Source: Paenibacillus sp. FSL R10-2734 (lineage in GTDB: Bacteria > Bacillota > Bacilli > Paenibacillales > Paenibacillaceae). From it: a stretch of DNA of 64,000 bases. Within the stretch, counting starts at the first letter, position 1. Every line of letters starts with the position of its first letter. The notes beneath the pieces were generated by a model. It ran no database searches, was not told where the DNA came from, and saw only the letters and a program-made list of their open reading frames with translations. A program made the position numbers and the translations under genes. Of this stretch, positions 56,991 to 64,000 are shown in pieces. The DNA is taken from NCBI RefSeq assembly GCF_037963865.1, contig NZ_CP150170.1:4278001-4342000 (forward strand), in the 5' to 3' direction.

Positions 56991-58769
56991 TTAGTTTTTT
57001 AACAATGGGAGCGTAATTTTAATATTCGTACCTTCACTCCGTTTGCTTGTAATGTTTATTCCGTAATTCTCTCCGTATAATAATTTGATTCTATCATCCA
57101 CATTTCGTATACCGATTCCGGAGAACAATTGGCGTTTGTGTTTCGACGCAGGAAGCTCCTCCACCTCTATCCAGTTTGAGTTAAGATCCATCCCGTCACC
57201 ATTATCTACAACTTCGCATACTAGTTGATCTTCATGTACGGCTATCATGATTAGTATCCTTCCCTCATCTTTAACGTTAAATGCATGAAAGAACGAATTT
57301 TCGATAAAAGGTTGAAGAATTAGCTTCGGCATATGATACTCCAAGCTCTCAGGCTCCACAAAGTAATTCACACGGATCTTATCACCGTACCTCACGTGAT
57401 TGATATACACATAATGCTTCAGCGACTCCAATTCTTGACTAACAGGAATGGTAGAATGAACATCGCTTACTGTATTTTGCAGGAGTGAGATTAGCGAATT
57501 TATCGTTCCAGCAGCTTTTTCCTTGTTCCCCTGCTGAACCAGAAATTTGATTGATGCCAGCGTATTGTATAAAAAATGTGGATTAATCTGCATTTGGAGT
57601 GCGGCCAGCTCCGCGTTACGCTGCTGCTTCTGAGTCTCCATCAACCGGACAACATAATCATGTAGCGAATCTAGCATAAAATTAAAGGCGTTCCCTAGCT
57701 CCTTGACTTCATAGCTGCTTTTCTCGACAATAACATGATTATCGAACCCTCCCGTAGGAATACTCGACATCTGTTTAACAAGTACACGCAGGGACTTCGT
57801 CATTTTTCGGGTAATTAAAAATACAATAATGAGCGAAATTGCAACGATAGCCATGATTGTTAATGACACCGCTTTGGCATTCACCATCTGTCCGGTCACA
57901 GCGTTCTTATCGATTAGGTTCACCAAATAAAAATTAAATTCAGGCAAGTATTCCGAGAACACAATTCGTTCATTCCCCATAACATAGGTAGACTTGCCAT
58001 CTTTACTTCCACCCCCTACTTCTTCCAGCAGTTGCTTATCAAGTAGCCCAATCATCTCTGTCTTGTTGCTGGATACAATTAATCCCTTCTTATTCAGCAA
58101 TACAACGTCATTACCTTCGCTCGTAAAGTTAGCGTAAAAGGGCTTGAAATCTCGATCACGAATGGCCACGTACATGGTGCCATAAATTCTACCGCTCGAA
58201 TGATCAAATAAAGCTTTGGAAGCCACCAGCATAGGCTCTTTTACATTCGCTTTATTATCTCTTAGATCGAGTTGGTACAGGATTTGATCAGGATGGGCAA
58301 CTGTCTCCTTCGTAATCGGGTGAGCCATAAGTTCATCTGCAGAAATGGCCCAATACCAAGGATCTGTTGAATAACTCCTGCCATTCACACCCACAATCAT
58401 GATTCCTACATCAAAGGCGCTGAGGTTAGAGCGGATTGCCCGCATGCCTTCTGTCATGTGATATGTTCTGATGGCGAGATTTACTGCATCCTTCTCTCCG
58501 CTAGATAAATAGTTTCGGATAGCTTCATTCTGAGCCATCATAGTAGCGCCAGTAGCAATGATGTTATTGTAAGATTCTAAATTTGTCTTCATCTGGTTAA
58601 GTAATTTGCCGTTTGTTATGCTGAAGGTCTGTAAAAATAATTTCTCTGACATACTAATCGTAATAGCCAGCGTCAGGAGTGATACGGTTACGATGCTAAT
58701 GAGGGTCACGAGAAACAGCTTGAGGAATAAGCCCTGCTTTCTAATATTGTTAATGATAATTCCAATCAT
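56991..58769 (-). CDS. YesM-type sensor histidine kinase of the galactan locus
   Basis: 592 residues. Membrane helices lie near residues 15-38 and 293-315, with an extracellular dCache-like sensor between them (AIRNYLSSGE, ISADELMAHPI). A HAMP linker is followed by the His_kinase domain with phospho-acceptor near residue 398 in MQINPHFLYNTLASIK. The HATPase domain has QPFIENSFFHAF, DNGDGM and GIGIRNVDDR. The start ATGA overlaps the response-regulator stop by 4 bp. It probably senses galactan fragments and activates the locus through its partner. Confidence 0.93.
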   Translation of the reverse strand: MIGIIINNIRKQGLFLKLFLVTLISIVTVSLLTLAITISMSEKLFLQTFSITNGKLLNQMKTNLESYNNIIATGATMMAQNEAIRNYLSSGEKDAVNLAIRTYHMTEGMRAIRSNLSAFDVGIMIVGVNGRSYSTDPWYWAISADELMAHPITKETVAHPDQILYQLDLRDNKANVKEPMLVASKALFDHSSGRIYGTMYVAIRDRDFKPFYANFTSEGNDVVLLNKKGLIVSSNKTEMIGLLDKQLLEEVGGGSKDGKSTYVMGNERIVFSEYLPEFNFYLVNLIDKNAVTGQMVNAKAVSLTIMAIVAISLIIVFLITRKMTKSLRVLVKQMSSIPTGGFDNHVIVEKSSYEVKELGNAFNFMLDSLHDYVVRLMETQKQQRNAELAALQMQINPHFLYNTLASIKFLVQQGNKEKAAGTINSLISLLQNTVSDVHSTIPVSQELESLKHYVYINHVRYGDKIRVNYFVEPESLEYHMPKLILQPFIENSFFHAFNVKDEGRILIMIAVHEDQLVCEVVDNGDGMDLNSNWIEVEELPASKHKRQLFSGIGIRNVDDRIKLLYGENYGINITSKRSEGTNIKITLPLLKN

Positions 58770-60325
58770 GTCTGCTCTACGTCCCGTCTCCGGTACCGGC
58801 TCGGAGAAATGCCGGTCTGCTTTTTAAATACTTTTGTGAAATAACTCTGATCTGAATAACCTACGCTCGCGCTTATATCGGAAATTGATTTTTCTGTTGT
58901 CTCGAGTAGCTCCATAGCCTTTTCCAACCGGACTTTGTTCAGGTATTCACTAAACCCTTCGCCATTATGTGCAGTGAAATAGCTCGATAGATAAGAAGCA
59001 TTGAAATGGAACTGCCTAGCTACCCCAGTCAGTGTGATCGGATCTGCATAATGATTCTGAATATATTCGAGCAGCTTCGTCATATTTGGGTTAACTGATG
59101 GATTCGTCTCGCCTATAGAGCGCTCAACTTCACGAATGAATGCTTCAGCAACACCTATAGCATCACCTGCATAAAGCGCTTCATCTATTTTTCGAAAATA
59201 GTCGTATTTGGCCTCCTCCAGCCCTCCGATCTCACACTTCATTTTTCCAAGCGTGGTTGCTACGTTAAATATAAAGTTCCCTAATAGTGATTTGAATTCG
59301 AATATATCGATACGATAATCCATTGAACGCAGATGTACATATTCCAGAAACCCTGTAAATGCCTTCTGGTATTGCTTTCGTCTCAACTGATCCATTAATT
59401 CTCCCATATCAATTTCCTGATACGGTCCCGGAAGGCCTGGCAAATGATCATTTTCAATCAGACTTCGTTCCGGCAAGTAGAAACTGTATCGTGTAAGCTT
59501 CAAGTAATTGTCACGATAAATCTCACCAAGCCTGTTAAAATCCGCGAAGCTCTGACTGATAATGAAATGCGCTTCTCTCACACGATGAGCTATTTCCGAG
59601 ATCAGATAGCGGAGCTCAATCACAAGCTCGTCCCATTGCTCCGGATTAGCGTTAAGCAAATAAATAACCGAATCGTTAACAAACTTTAGCCGAATAAACA
59701 CTACATCGTCCAAAGCGAACTTACCGATCTCTCTTTCTAATTCATTGGCGAAAGTTAACCTGTCACCAGAATCTTTAATATGCTTCATATCCACTCCGAA
59801 AAACGCGAATTGTCTATGAGGAAACTTCGATTGTAGCAATGTGGGTTCCAGCACTGACTCATATCCTGTCATGAGCTTCTCGATGACATGCAAAAGCTGC
59901 TTTTCCTCAGGATCCGTATCTGGATCAGTCATCTTCATCCCTGCCATTTTAGCCGTACTTTTATTTAGGATGGACAACAGATAATCGGCTTCCAGCTTCG
60001 GCTTCAGGATATAGTCCGCTACACCACTTTGAAATGTAGAACGGACGTAATCATATTCACTGAAACTGCTTAAGACGATTACTTCAATGTGAGGGTACTT
60101 CTCCTTCACGATCTGAACTAGCTTCTCCCCGCCCATTACAGGCATTACGATATCTGTAATAATAATATGAGGACTGACCTCGTCCATCATATTTAGTGCT
60201 TCAAGACCGTTAGAAGCCTCGCCGACGATTCGATACCCTTCTTGTTCCCAATCCAAAAGGTGCTTGATCCCTTGTCTAACCAGCATCTCGTCATCCACAA
60301 TCATAATCTTGAATATTGGTTTCAT
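58766..60325 (-). CDS. YesN-type AraC response regulator of the galactan locus
   Basis: 519 residues. The receiver domain (about 5-125) has acidic residues IVDDE and phospho-acceptor Asp58 in HIIITDIVMPVMGG, and Lys in YILKPKLEADY. A long middle region is followed by two AraC helix-turn-helix units (about 415-515: VARQFHFNASYLSSYF and ISDISASVGYSDQSYFTKVF). The ATG at 60325 (MKPIFKIM) has AAGGGGG 6 nt upstream; the frame itself opens at 60370. It is the first gene of the minus-strand locus and overlaps the kinase by 4 bp. It is expected to activate the transporter and surface-enzyme promoters. Confidence 0.93.
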   Translation of the reverse strand: MKPIFKIMIVDDEMLVRQGIKHLLDWEQEGYRIVGEASNGLEALNMMDEVSPHIIITDIVMPVMGGEKLVQIVKEKYPHIEVIVLSSFSEYDYVRSTFQSGVADYILKPKLEADYLLSILNKSTAKMAGMKMTDPDTDPEEKQLLHVIEKLMTGYESVLEPTLLQSKFPHRQFAFFGVDMKHIKDSGDRLTFANELEREIGKFALDDVVFIRLKFVNDSVIYLLNANPEQWDELVIELRYLISEIAHRVREAHFIISQSFADFNRLGEIYRDNYLKLTRYSFYLPERSLIENDHLPGLPGPYQEIDMGELMDQLRRKQYQKAFTGFLEYVHLRSMDYRIDIFEFKSLLGNFIFNVATTLGKMKCEIGGLEEAKYDYFRKIDEALYAGDAIGVAEAFIREVERSIGETNPSVNPNMTKLLEYIQNHYADPITLTGVARQFHFNASYLSSYFTAHNGEGFSEYLNKVRLEKAMELLETTEKSISDISASVGYSDQSYFTKVFKKQTGISPSRYRRRDVEQT

Positions 60326-60757
60326 TTCTGCCCCCTTGCAGTTTTTCAACCTACTATTGTAATCATTCACAGACTGAACAAATTTTAAAAGCCTTGAAAA
60401 TGATCAGAATGCCGCCCTTTCATATTATCGAAGTATGCGCTGTAACCGTTTTCTTTTTATCCGGTAGTATTTAACACATTCGACATGGAGGACCTTCTGT
60501 ACAAATAAAGCATAAGACTTACTTAAATTTGTTTAACCCAAATAATAGTCCTCACCAGTATTTATGGTCAAGTCCTCATTTTTCAGCATTCCCTTCTCCC
60601 TCGATAATTTCATTTGAGAAATAACAATCATATATCGTTTTACGATATATAATTGTTGATTTATAGTTTTTAATTGTGTATTATAGGGTTATAAAAGAAA
60701 GATGAAACGTTCATGAAACCGATTAGAACATTATGATGAAAGTAAGGAGAATGTCTT
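60326..60757. other. Intergenic region with no gene seen
   Basis: 430 bp of A+T-rich DNA between divergently transcribed genes. It should hold the promoter of the galactan locus (reading left) and that of the small membrane-protein gene (reading right). The only structure noted is the inverted repeat listed at 60630-60650. Confidence 0.5.
60630..60650. promoter_or_regulatory. Inverted repeat, candidate operator
   Basis: ATATATCGT-TTT-ACGATATAT is a perfect 9-bp inverted repeat with a 3-bp centre, about 110 bp upstream of the DUF3955-like gene. It is likely the binding site of a dimeric regulator. No regulator gene is adjacent on that side. Confidence 0.4.
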
Positions 60758-60979
60758 ATGAAAAAAAAATATCTAATAGCCTCTGCCCCCCTTCTGTTAG
60801 GAATCATTAGTTTAATGATCTCACGTATGGTGGGTTCAAGCGTGGGAGCTGATGGTATGTTGTATGAGCCGGCCTTTTTCTTAATTCCGCTTGGCTTCCT
60901 GTTTTTGTTCAGCAGTATTATTGCATGGTTATTTGTAGGTCTCGGCTCAGTCCTCCATAATAGAAACAAGATTTCGTAA
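60758..60979 (+). CDS. Small two-helix membrane protein (DUF3955-like)
   Basis: 73 residues. Two hydrophobic helices (about 5-23 and 41-64) flank a short extracytoplasmic loop RMVGSSVGADGMLYEPAFF, and the C terminus is basic (HNRNKIS). The pattern matches what I recall of DUF3955 proteins, which have no known function. The start is well supported by AAGGAG about 8 nt before the ATG. A longer frame on the opposite strand over the same bases has no ribosome site and is taken as a shadow. The gene stands alone, preceded by an inverted repeat. Confidence 0.7.
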   Translation: MKKKYLIASAPLLLGIISLMISRMVGSSVGADGMLYEPAFFLIPLGFLFLFSSIIAWLFVGLGSVLHNRNKIS

Positions 60980-61011
60980 TATCCTTGATTTGAGACAATA
61001 ACTTTCAAAGT

Positions 61012-61046
61012 GAAAAAAAAGAAGCCGCGAAATTCGCGGCCTCTTC
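61012..61046 (-). terminator. Terminator of the 61069-61962 gene (shared with the small membrane-protein gene)
   Basis: GAAGCCGCGAA and TTCGCGGCctcTTC form a G+C-rich stem, followed on the minus strand by TTCTTTTTTTT. The convergent gene ending at 60979 may use the same hairpin. Confidence 0.7.
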
Positions 61047-61068
61047 TGTGTTGTGTTCATTTAGGATT

Positions 61069-61962
61069 TTATAAACTCAATTTCTGCTGGAGTAAAACAG
61101 CCAGCTCTTCGGCTGTATCCCAAACGATCGGACGGATATTTTTAACTTGTACAAAAAGGTTATTGGCATCGCTGCTGTTCACAGTCCAAATCACTGGAAT
61201 GTTCAATCCGAGCGCATATCCAGCTGTAAAATACACTTCAGGGGGTTGGCCGGTTAAATCAGCGATAATCAGCTTGCTCTCCTCTATAAGCTCCAAGGAA
61301 TACGGTTCGCGGTTTTGCGTTGTCGTATGCCTTAGCAAACGTGGTATATACCCAAACTGCTCGATTTTAGGCAGCAGCTTTTCCACCCACTCCGTGAGCA
61401 AATCCTCCGCATCCGACATTAGAACGATACAGGGCTTTAATTTTTTGCCTCCTGCGATTGCCGCAGCTTCATTCCATCCCTCATCCGTCAGCTTAAAGGT
61501 CATGCCTTCCCTGATCATAAACTGCTCGTTAATCAGCTTATCTATGATATATACCAGTTCTTGCAGATTAGGCGAATACGTCAGATTATAGCTACTGGAG
61601 AGTGGTTGTATAACAACGGATTCCCCAGGGGCTTCAGAATGTCTGTATAAATATTGCAGTAAACGGTTTCCTTTATCTTCAATCGTCACTGGAATTTTCG
61701 GGGAATTTACTATGGACTCTAAATCGTCAGCCGATATACTGACCTTCTCTCCAGCATCTGTCAGCTCCCGTATATAAGCCGATACGATATGAAACATGTC
61801 GCGTTTCTTTTGATGCGGGAGAGAATTAATAGGCTCATAGCTGTCGCTCAATAAGTTATAGAACCCGTCAGGAGAACAATTACAGCCTAAATATTTATCG
61901 TAATCGCCATCCGATGTAATCGAAACCATCTCGTCACAGAACAAGCAGTATTTCTTAATCAT
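61069..61962 (-). CDS. Cys-rich N terminus + TIR/deoxyribosyltransferase-like C-terminal domain, function unknown
   Basis: 297 residues, not assigned to a known gene. The N terminus has a CLFC...GCNC pattern (residues 7-30) that may bind zinc. The middle (about 55-170) is helical and includes a winged-helix-like stretch (FMIREGMTFKLTDEGWNEA). The C-terminal 130 residues look like an alpha/beta domain of the nucleoside deoxyribosyltransferase/TIR-like group: CIVLMSDAED at the first strand, ESKLIIADLTGQPPEVYFTAG (split: the D-L-T-G and Y-x-x-G residues are the conserved part), then ALGLNIPVIWT. Proteins with such domains can hydrolyse nucleotides or NAD and some serve phage defence, but there is no defence neighbour here. 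The ATG has GAGGTG about 11 nt upstream. Confidence 0.6.
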   Translation of the reverse strand: MIKKYCLFCDEMVSITSDGDYDKYLGCNCSPDGFYNLLSDSYEPINSLPHQKKRDMFHIVSAYIRELTDAGEKVSISADDLESIVNSPKIPVTIEDKGNRLLQYLYRHSEAPGESVVIQPLSSSYNLTYSPNLQELVYIIDKLINEQFMIREGMTFKLTDEGWNEAAAIAGGKKLKPCIVLMSDAEDLLTEWVEKLLPKIEQFGYIPRLLRHTTTQNREPYSLELIEESKLIIADLTGQPPEVYFTAGYALGLNIPVIWTVNSSDANNLFVQVKNIRPIVWDTAEELAVLLQQKLSL

Positions 61963-62052
61963 TACAACTCATCACCTCTTATTCATTGGTATCCCTTTAC
62001 CATACCAATATTTTAATAAAAAGTAGACAAGAAGATATTTCCTGCTGTTAAT

Positions 62053-62092
62053 AAAAAATAGCCATCTACCTAATTTATTTAAGTAAATGGCT
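62053..62092 (-). terminator. Terminator of the ABC exporter operon
   Basis: On the minus strand AGCCATTTAC pairs with GTAGATGGCT (one G-U), followed by ATTTTTTATT, about 13 nt beyond the permease stop. Confidence 0.6.
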
Positions 62093-62104
62093 TAATTCCT
62101 ATCG

Positions 62105-62890
62105 TTATAGAGGCAAATCCTTTTCCTTAAAAACACGTATGCCAATCATATAAAGTACAATACCTACAACACCAAGAAGAGTAAATTGAATCCAATAATC
62201 ACCGTTGTTTATGATTGCATCCGTATCAAATAATGTATTCAGTGAGAAGTACTTAAATCCCTCCAGACTGCTATCTACCTTCCCCATAAGTTCAAAGAGA
62301 AAGAAAGCAAGGGGGATACCAGCACCAAAAGCGAGTGAGTTTTTCGATAAATTGAATATACAAGAAAATAAGAAAGAAATACTGCTGGTTGCAAACATTA
62401 AGAGAAATAAACCTACATTAAGCATAATTAAATCCGTAATTTTAAAATCAATATCGTTCTGGAAAGCCTGAACAGCTACTACCCCTACGATGGATAAAAT
62501 CGTAAACATTGCAACAAGCGATGATACTAAATAGATGGCTTGCGTTCTGACCACTGTGCTTCTTTTTATAGGCGTTGATAGCAAGTAAGCCATGGACCCT
62601 CTATCCACCTGCGATGCGACAAGACTATTAGCGGTCATAATTACAAAGATCAAAGGTAGAATAACACCCTGCATTGAATAAAAAGTCGATGCGAGCATGC
62701 CAAGAAATGTAGTTGAACCTAGCATATTCGCAAGTGGTGTGTCCTTCACCATATCTGACATACTGGATAGCGTCTTTGGATCGAACACGGCAATGAGTAC
62801 GCCACTAAATACGCTCATGATTAACGTGAAGATTAGCCACAACTTAAAATTGGCTTTCAATGTTTGTTTAAAGATCGTTTTATTAAACAT
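62105..62890 (-). CDS. ABC-2-type transporter permease
   Basis: About 261 residues with six hydrophobic helices (near 17-37, 95-118, 130-155, 165-190, 200-218 and 232-252). The region SLVASQVDRGSMAYLLSTPIKR, whose core D-R-G-S-M-A-Y-L-L is typical of the ABC2_membrane family, lies near residue 85-105. The ATG at 62890 (MFNKTIFKQTLK) has AAGGAGG 8 nt upstream; the frame opens earlier at 63010 but that part overlaps the ATPase gene. The gap to the ATPase stop is 13 nt. With the ATPase it forms an exporter of the antibiotic-resistance/Ytr-like type; the substrate is unknown. Confidence 0.88.
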   Translation of the reverse strand: MFNKTIFKQTLKANFKLWLIFTLIMSVFSGVLIAVFDPKTLSSMSDMVKDTPLANMLGSTTFLGMLASTFYSMQGVILPLIFVIMTANSLVASQVDRGSMAYLLSTPIKRSTVVRTQAIYLVSSLVAMFTILSIVGVVAVQAFQNDIDFKITDLIMLNVGLFLLMFATSSISFLFSCIFNLSKNSLAFGAGIPLAFFLFELMGKVDSSLEGFKYFSLNTLFDTDAIINNGDYWIQFTLLGVVGIVLYMIGIRVFKEKDLPL

Positions 62891-62903
62891 GAATTTCTCC
62901 TCC

Positions 62904-63785
62904 TTAGTATAGACTTCTGAAGTATTTTTCAAGGGTGTACTTGTTTTCAGTGATAAACTTGATCTCATACTCTTTAAGCACCTTGAAGAGTGTATTGATC
63001 TGCCGATCATGTATATTTACAATGACTTGATTTTGATTTTCGCGTTGTTCTGCACAATCAAATGGTTCTGTTAAAAAGCGTTGGTAGTCCTCATGCGAGG
63101 TAAACTCAATCTTGTAAGTCTTCTCTTCATTGTGCTTAACCTCACGGGTTGATTTCACAGCAATAATCTTACCGTCTTTAATAAGTGCAACCTTGTCACA
63201 GGTATGTTCAACTTCTTCAAACATATGACTCGACATAAATATCGTTTTGCCCTTCTTTTTTTCTTCGTTTAATATATCTACAAATTCAGCTCTCATCAGA
63301 GGGTCAAGTCCCGTTGTGGGTTCATCCAGAATTAAAATATCAGGATCAGCCATTAAGGTAGCGACAATAGCAGTCTTTTGTTTCATTCCCTTGGACATTC
63401 TTTTCAAGTTAGCGGTTGGATCTAGTTGAAGTTTCTCTATAATTGTATTCGCATAGCTCATGTCTTTGAGCCCTAATAGCTCAGCCTGTTGTTTGAGGAA
63501 TTCCGTTCCAGTTGGTGCATCGGGAAAAGCGATCTCTCCAGGCGTATAACCTATCATTTTCTTAATCTCAGCTGAGTCCTTCCAGCAGTCCATTCCATTT
63601 ATTTTTACACTCCCACTTTGTGCTTTTAAGAAGCCCATCAAGTGACGAATCACCGTGGTTTTACCTGCACCATTCGTGCCGACAAAACCAAATACCTCAC
63701 CTTTTTCAATGGAAAGGTTGATGTTAAAAACCCCTTGATGTTGGCCATAATCTTTTGTCAAATTATTAATTTCTATTAATGGCAT
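62904..63785 (-). CDS. ABC transporter ATP-binding protein
   Basis: About 293 residues. Walker A GTNGAGKTT, signature RMSKGMKQKTA (a variant of LSGGQ), Walker B ILILDEPTTGLDP and the switch SSHMFEE are all present. A C-terminal tail of about 80 residues (after DGKIIAVKS) is typical of the exporter ATPases paired with ABC-2 permeases. The start at 63785 (MPLIEINNLTKDYG) has GGAGGTG 11 nt upstream; an open frame extends to 63824. It overlaps the end of the upstream ATPase gene by 20 bp. Its tail is a paralogue of the tail of that upstream gene (…YEIKFITENKYTLEKYF). Confidence 0.92.
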   Translation of the reverse strand: MPLIEINNLTKDYGQHQGVFNINLSIEKGEVFGFVGTNGAGKTTVIRHLMGFLKAQSGSVKINGMDCWKDSAEIKKMIGYTPGEIAFPDAPTGTEFLKQQAELLGLKDMSYANTIIEKLQLDPTANLKRMSKGMKQKTAIVATLMADPDILILDEPTTGLDPLMRAEFVDILNEEKKKGKTIFMSSHMFEEVEHTCDKVALIKDGKIIAVKSTREVKHNEEKTYKIEFTSHEDYQRFLTEPFDCAEQRENQNQVIVNIHDRQINTLFKVLKEYEIKFITENKYTLEKYFRSLY

Positions 63786-64000
63786 TAGGGTTGGCACCTC
63801 CCTCTGGATTAGAGTTTCGGTCATAAAACTTCATAAAGTAATCTTCAAGCGTGAACTTGATCTCTGAGAAAAACTTCAAATCATACTCAGATATTGCGCT
63901 AATGAACAGGTTGATATCATTATCATTCAATCGTACTTCCGCTTGTTTTTTATTCGCTTTTAGAGAAGTAACTTCAATGTTGTTTAGCGACTGAACCTCT
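63766..64000 (-). CDS. C-terminal fragment of a second ABC ATPase (5' part beyond window)
   Basis: From the right edge the frame GAG GTT CAG TCG reads about 77 codons to a TAA at 63766-63768. The peptide contains DINLFISAISEYDLKFFSEIK and TLEDYFMKFY, which aligns with the C-terminal tail of the ATPase at 62904-63785. It is thus the end of a tandem paralogue. The Walker and signature parts lie outside the window. Its stop lies 20 bp inside the next ATPase gene. Confidence 0.75.
   Translation of the reverse strand, partial: EVQSLNNIEVTSLKANKKQAEVRLNDNDINLFISAISEYDLKFFSEIKFTLEDYFMKFYDRNSNPEGGANPNAINRN

Noticed and set aside
60670..61008. 112-codon minus-strand frame over the small membrane-protein gene
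   Set aside because: No ribosome site, covers a terminator, and the plus-strand frame has a good site and two clean membrane helices.

Overview
The window looks like a low-to-moderate G+C, spore-forming member of the Bacillales, most likely Paenibacillus. The reasons are two GerA-type spore germinant receptor operons, several YesM/YesN-type two-component systems coupled to sugar ABC transporters, a GH11 xylanase almost identical in its core to Bacillus/Paenibacillus XynA, and very large secreted enzymes anchored by C-terminal SLH (S-layer homology) domains. No rRNA, tRNA, CRISPR array or intact transposase was seen.

Layout. 1-3.5 kb: a truncated sulfatase-modifying-factor-like lipoprotein, a lone xylanase with an upstream CcpA-type (cre) site, an ArsR regulator followed by an NAD(P)-binding protein, and a TetR regulator. 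3.6-10.9 kb: a sugar-uptake operon (cre site, YesM-type sensor kinase, YesN-type AraC response regulator, two LplB/LplC-type permeases, large lipoprotein binding protein). 11.0-14.7 kb: a gerA-type operon in order AB-AA-AC. 14.8-20.7 kb: a scar. A decayed copy of the start of the 3.6 kb kinase and a decayed copy of the 13.5 kb gerAC gene flank a second gerA operon on the opposite strand that is visibly richer in G+C. The simplest reading is an old tandem duplication whose interior was replaced by a foreign germinant-receptor cluster. 20.8-23.7 kb: an HD-GYP membrane protein and a divergent KinB-like histidine kinase.

23.7-60.3 kb, all on the minus strand: a probable polysaccharide-utilisation locus. 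In transcription order it runs response regulator, sensor kinase, solute-binding lipoprotein, two permeases, cytoplasmic GH2 beta-galactosidase, then three giant SLH-anchored surface proteins: (i) 2338 aa with a GH30 (beta-1,6-galactanase-like) and a GH43_24-like (exo-beta-1,3-galactanase-like) module; (ii) 4336 aa with GH95 (alpha-fucosidase), GH110 (alpha-1,3-galactosidase) and GH2 (beta-galactosidase) modules plus ricin-type and F5/8C binding modules; (iii) 2106 aa with LamG, metallophosphoesterase, cohesin-like and ricin modules and seven Ig-like (Big_2) repeats. The gene content suggests that a branched galactan carrying alpha-Gal and alpha-Fuc caps is stripped on the cell surface (type II arabinogalactan/AGP, or blood-group-B-like glycans), the products are imported by the ABC transporter, and beta-galactosides are cleaved inside by LacZ. 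This locus is the most interesting part of the window.

60.4-64 kb: a small DUF3955-like membrane protein, a protein with a Cys-rich N terminus and a TIR/deoxyribosyltransferase-like C terminus, and an ABC-2 exporter (two overlapping ATPase genes, one cut by the window edge, and a permease). Start codons were re-chosen by Shine-Dalgarno position where the longest open frame was clearly too long. All family calls are from reading motifs; no database search was run.
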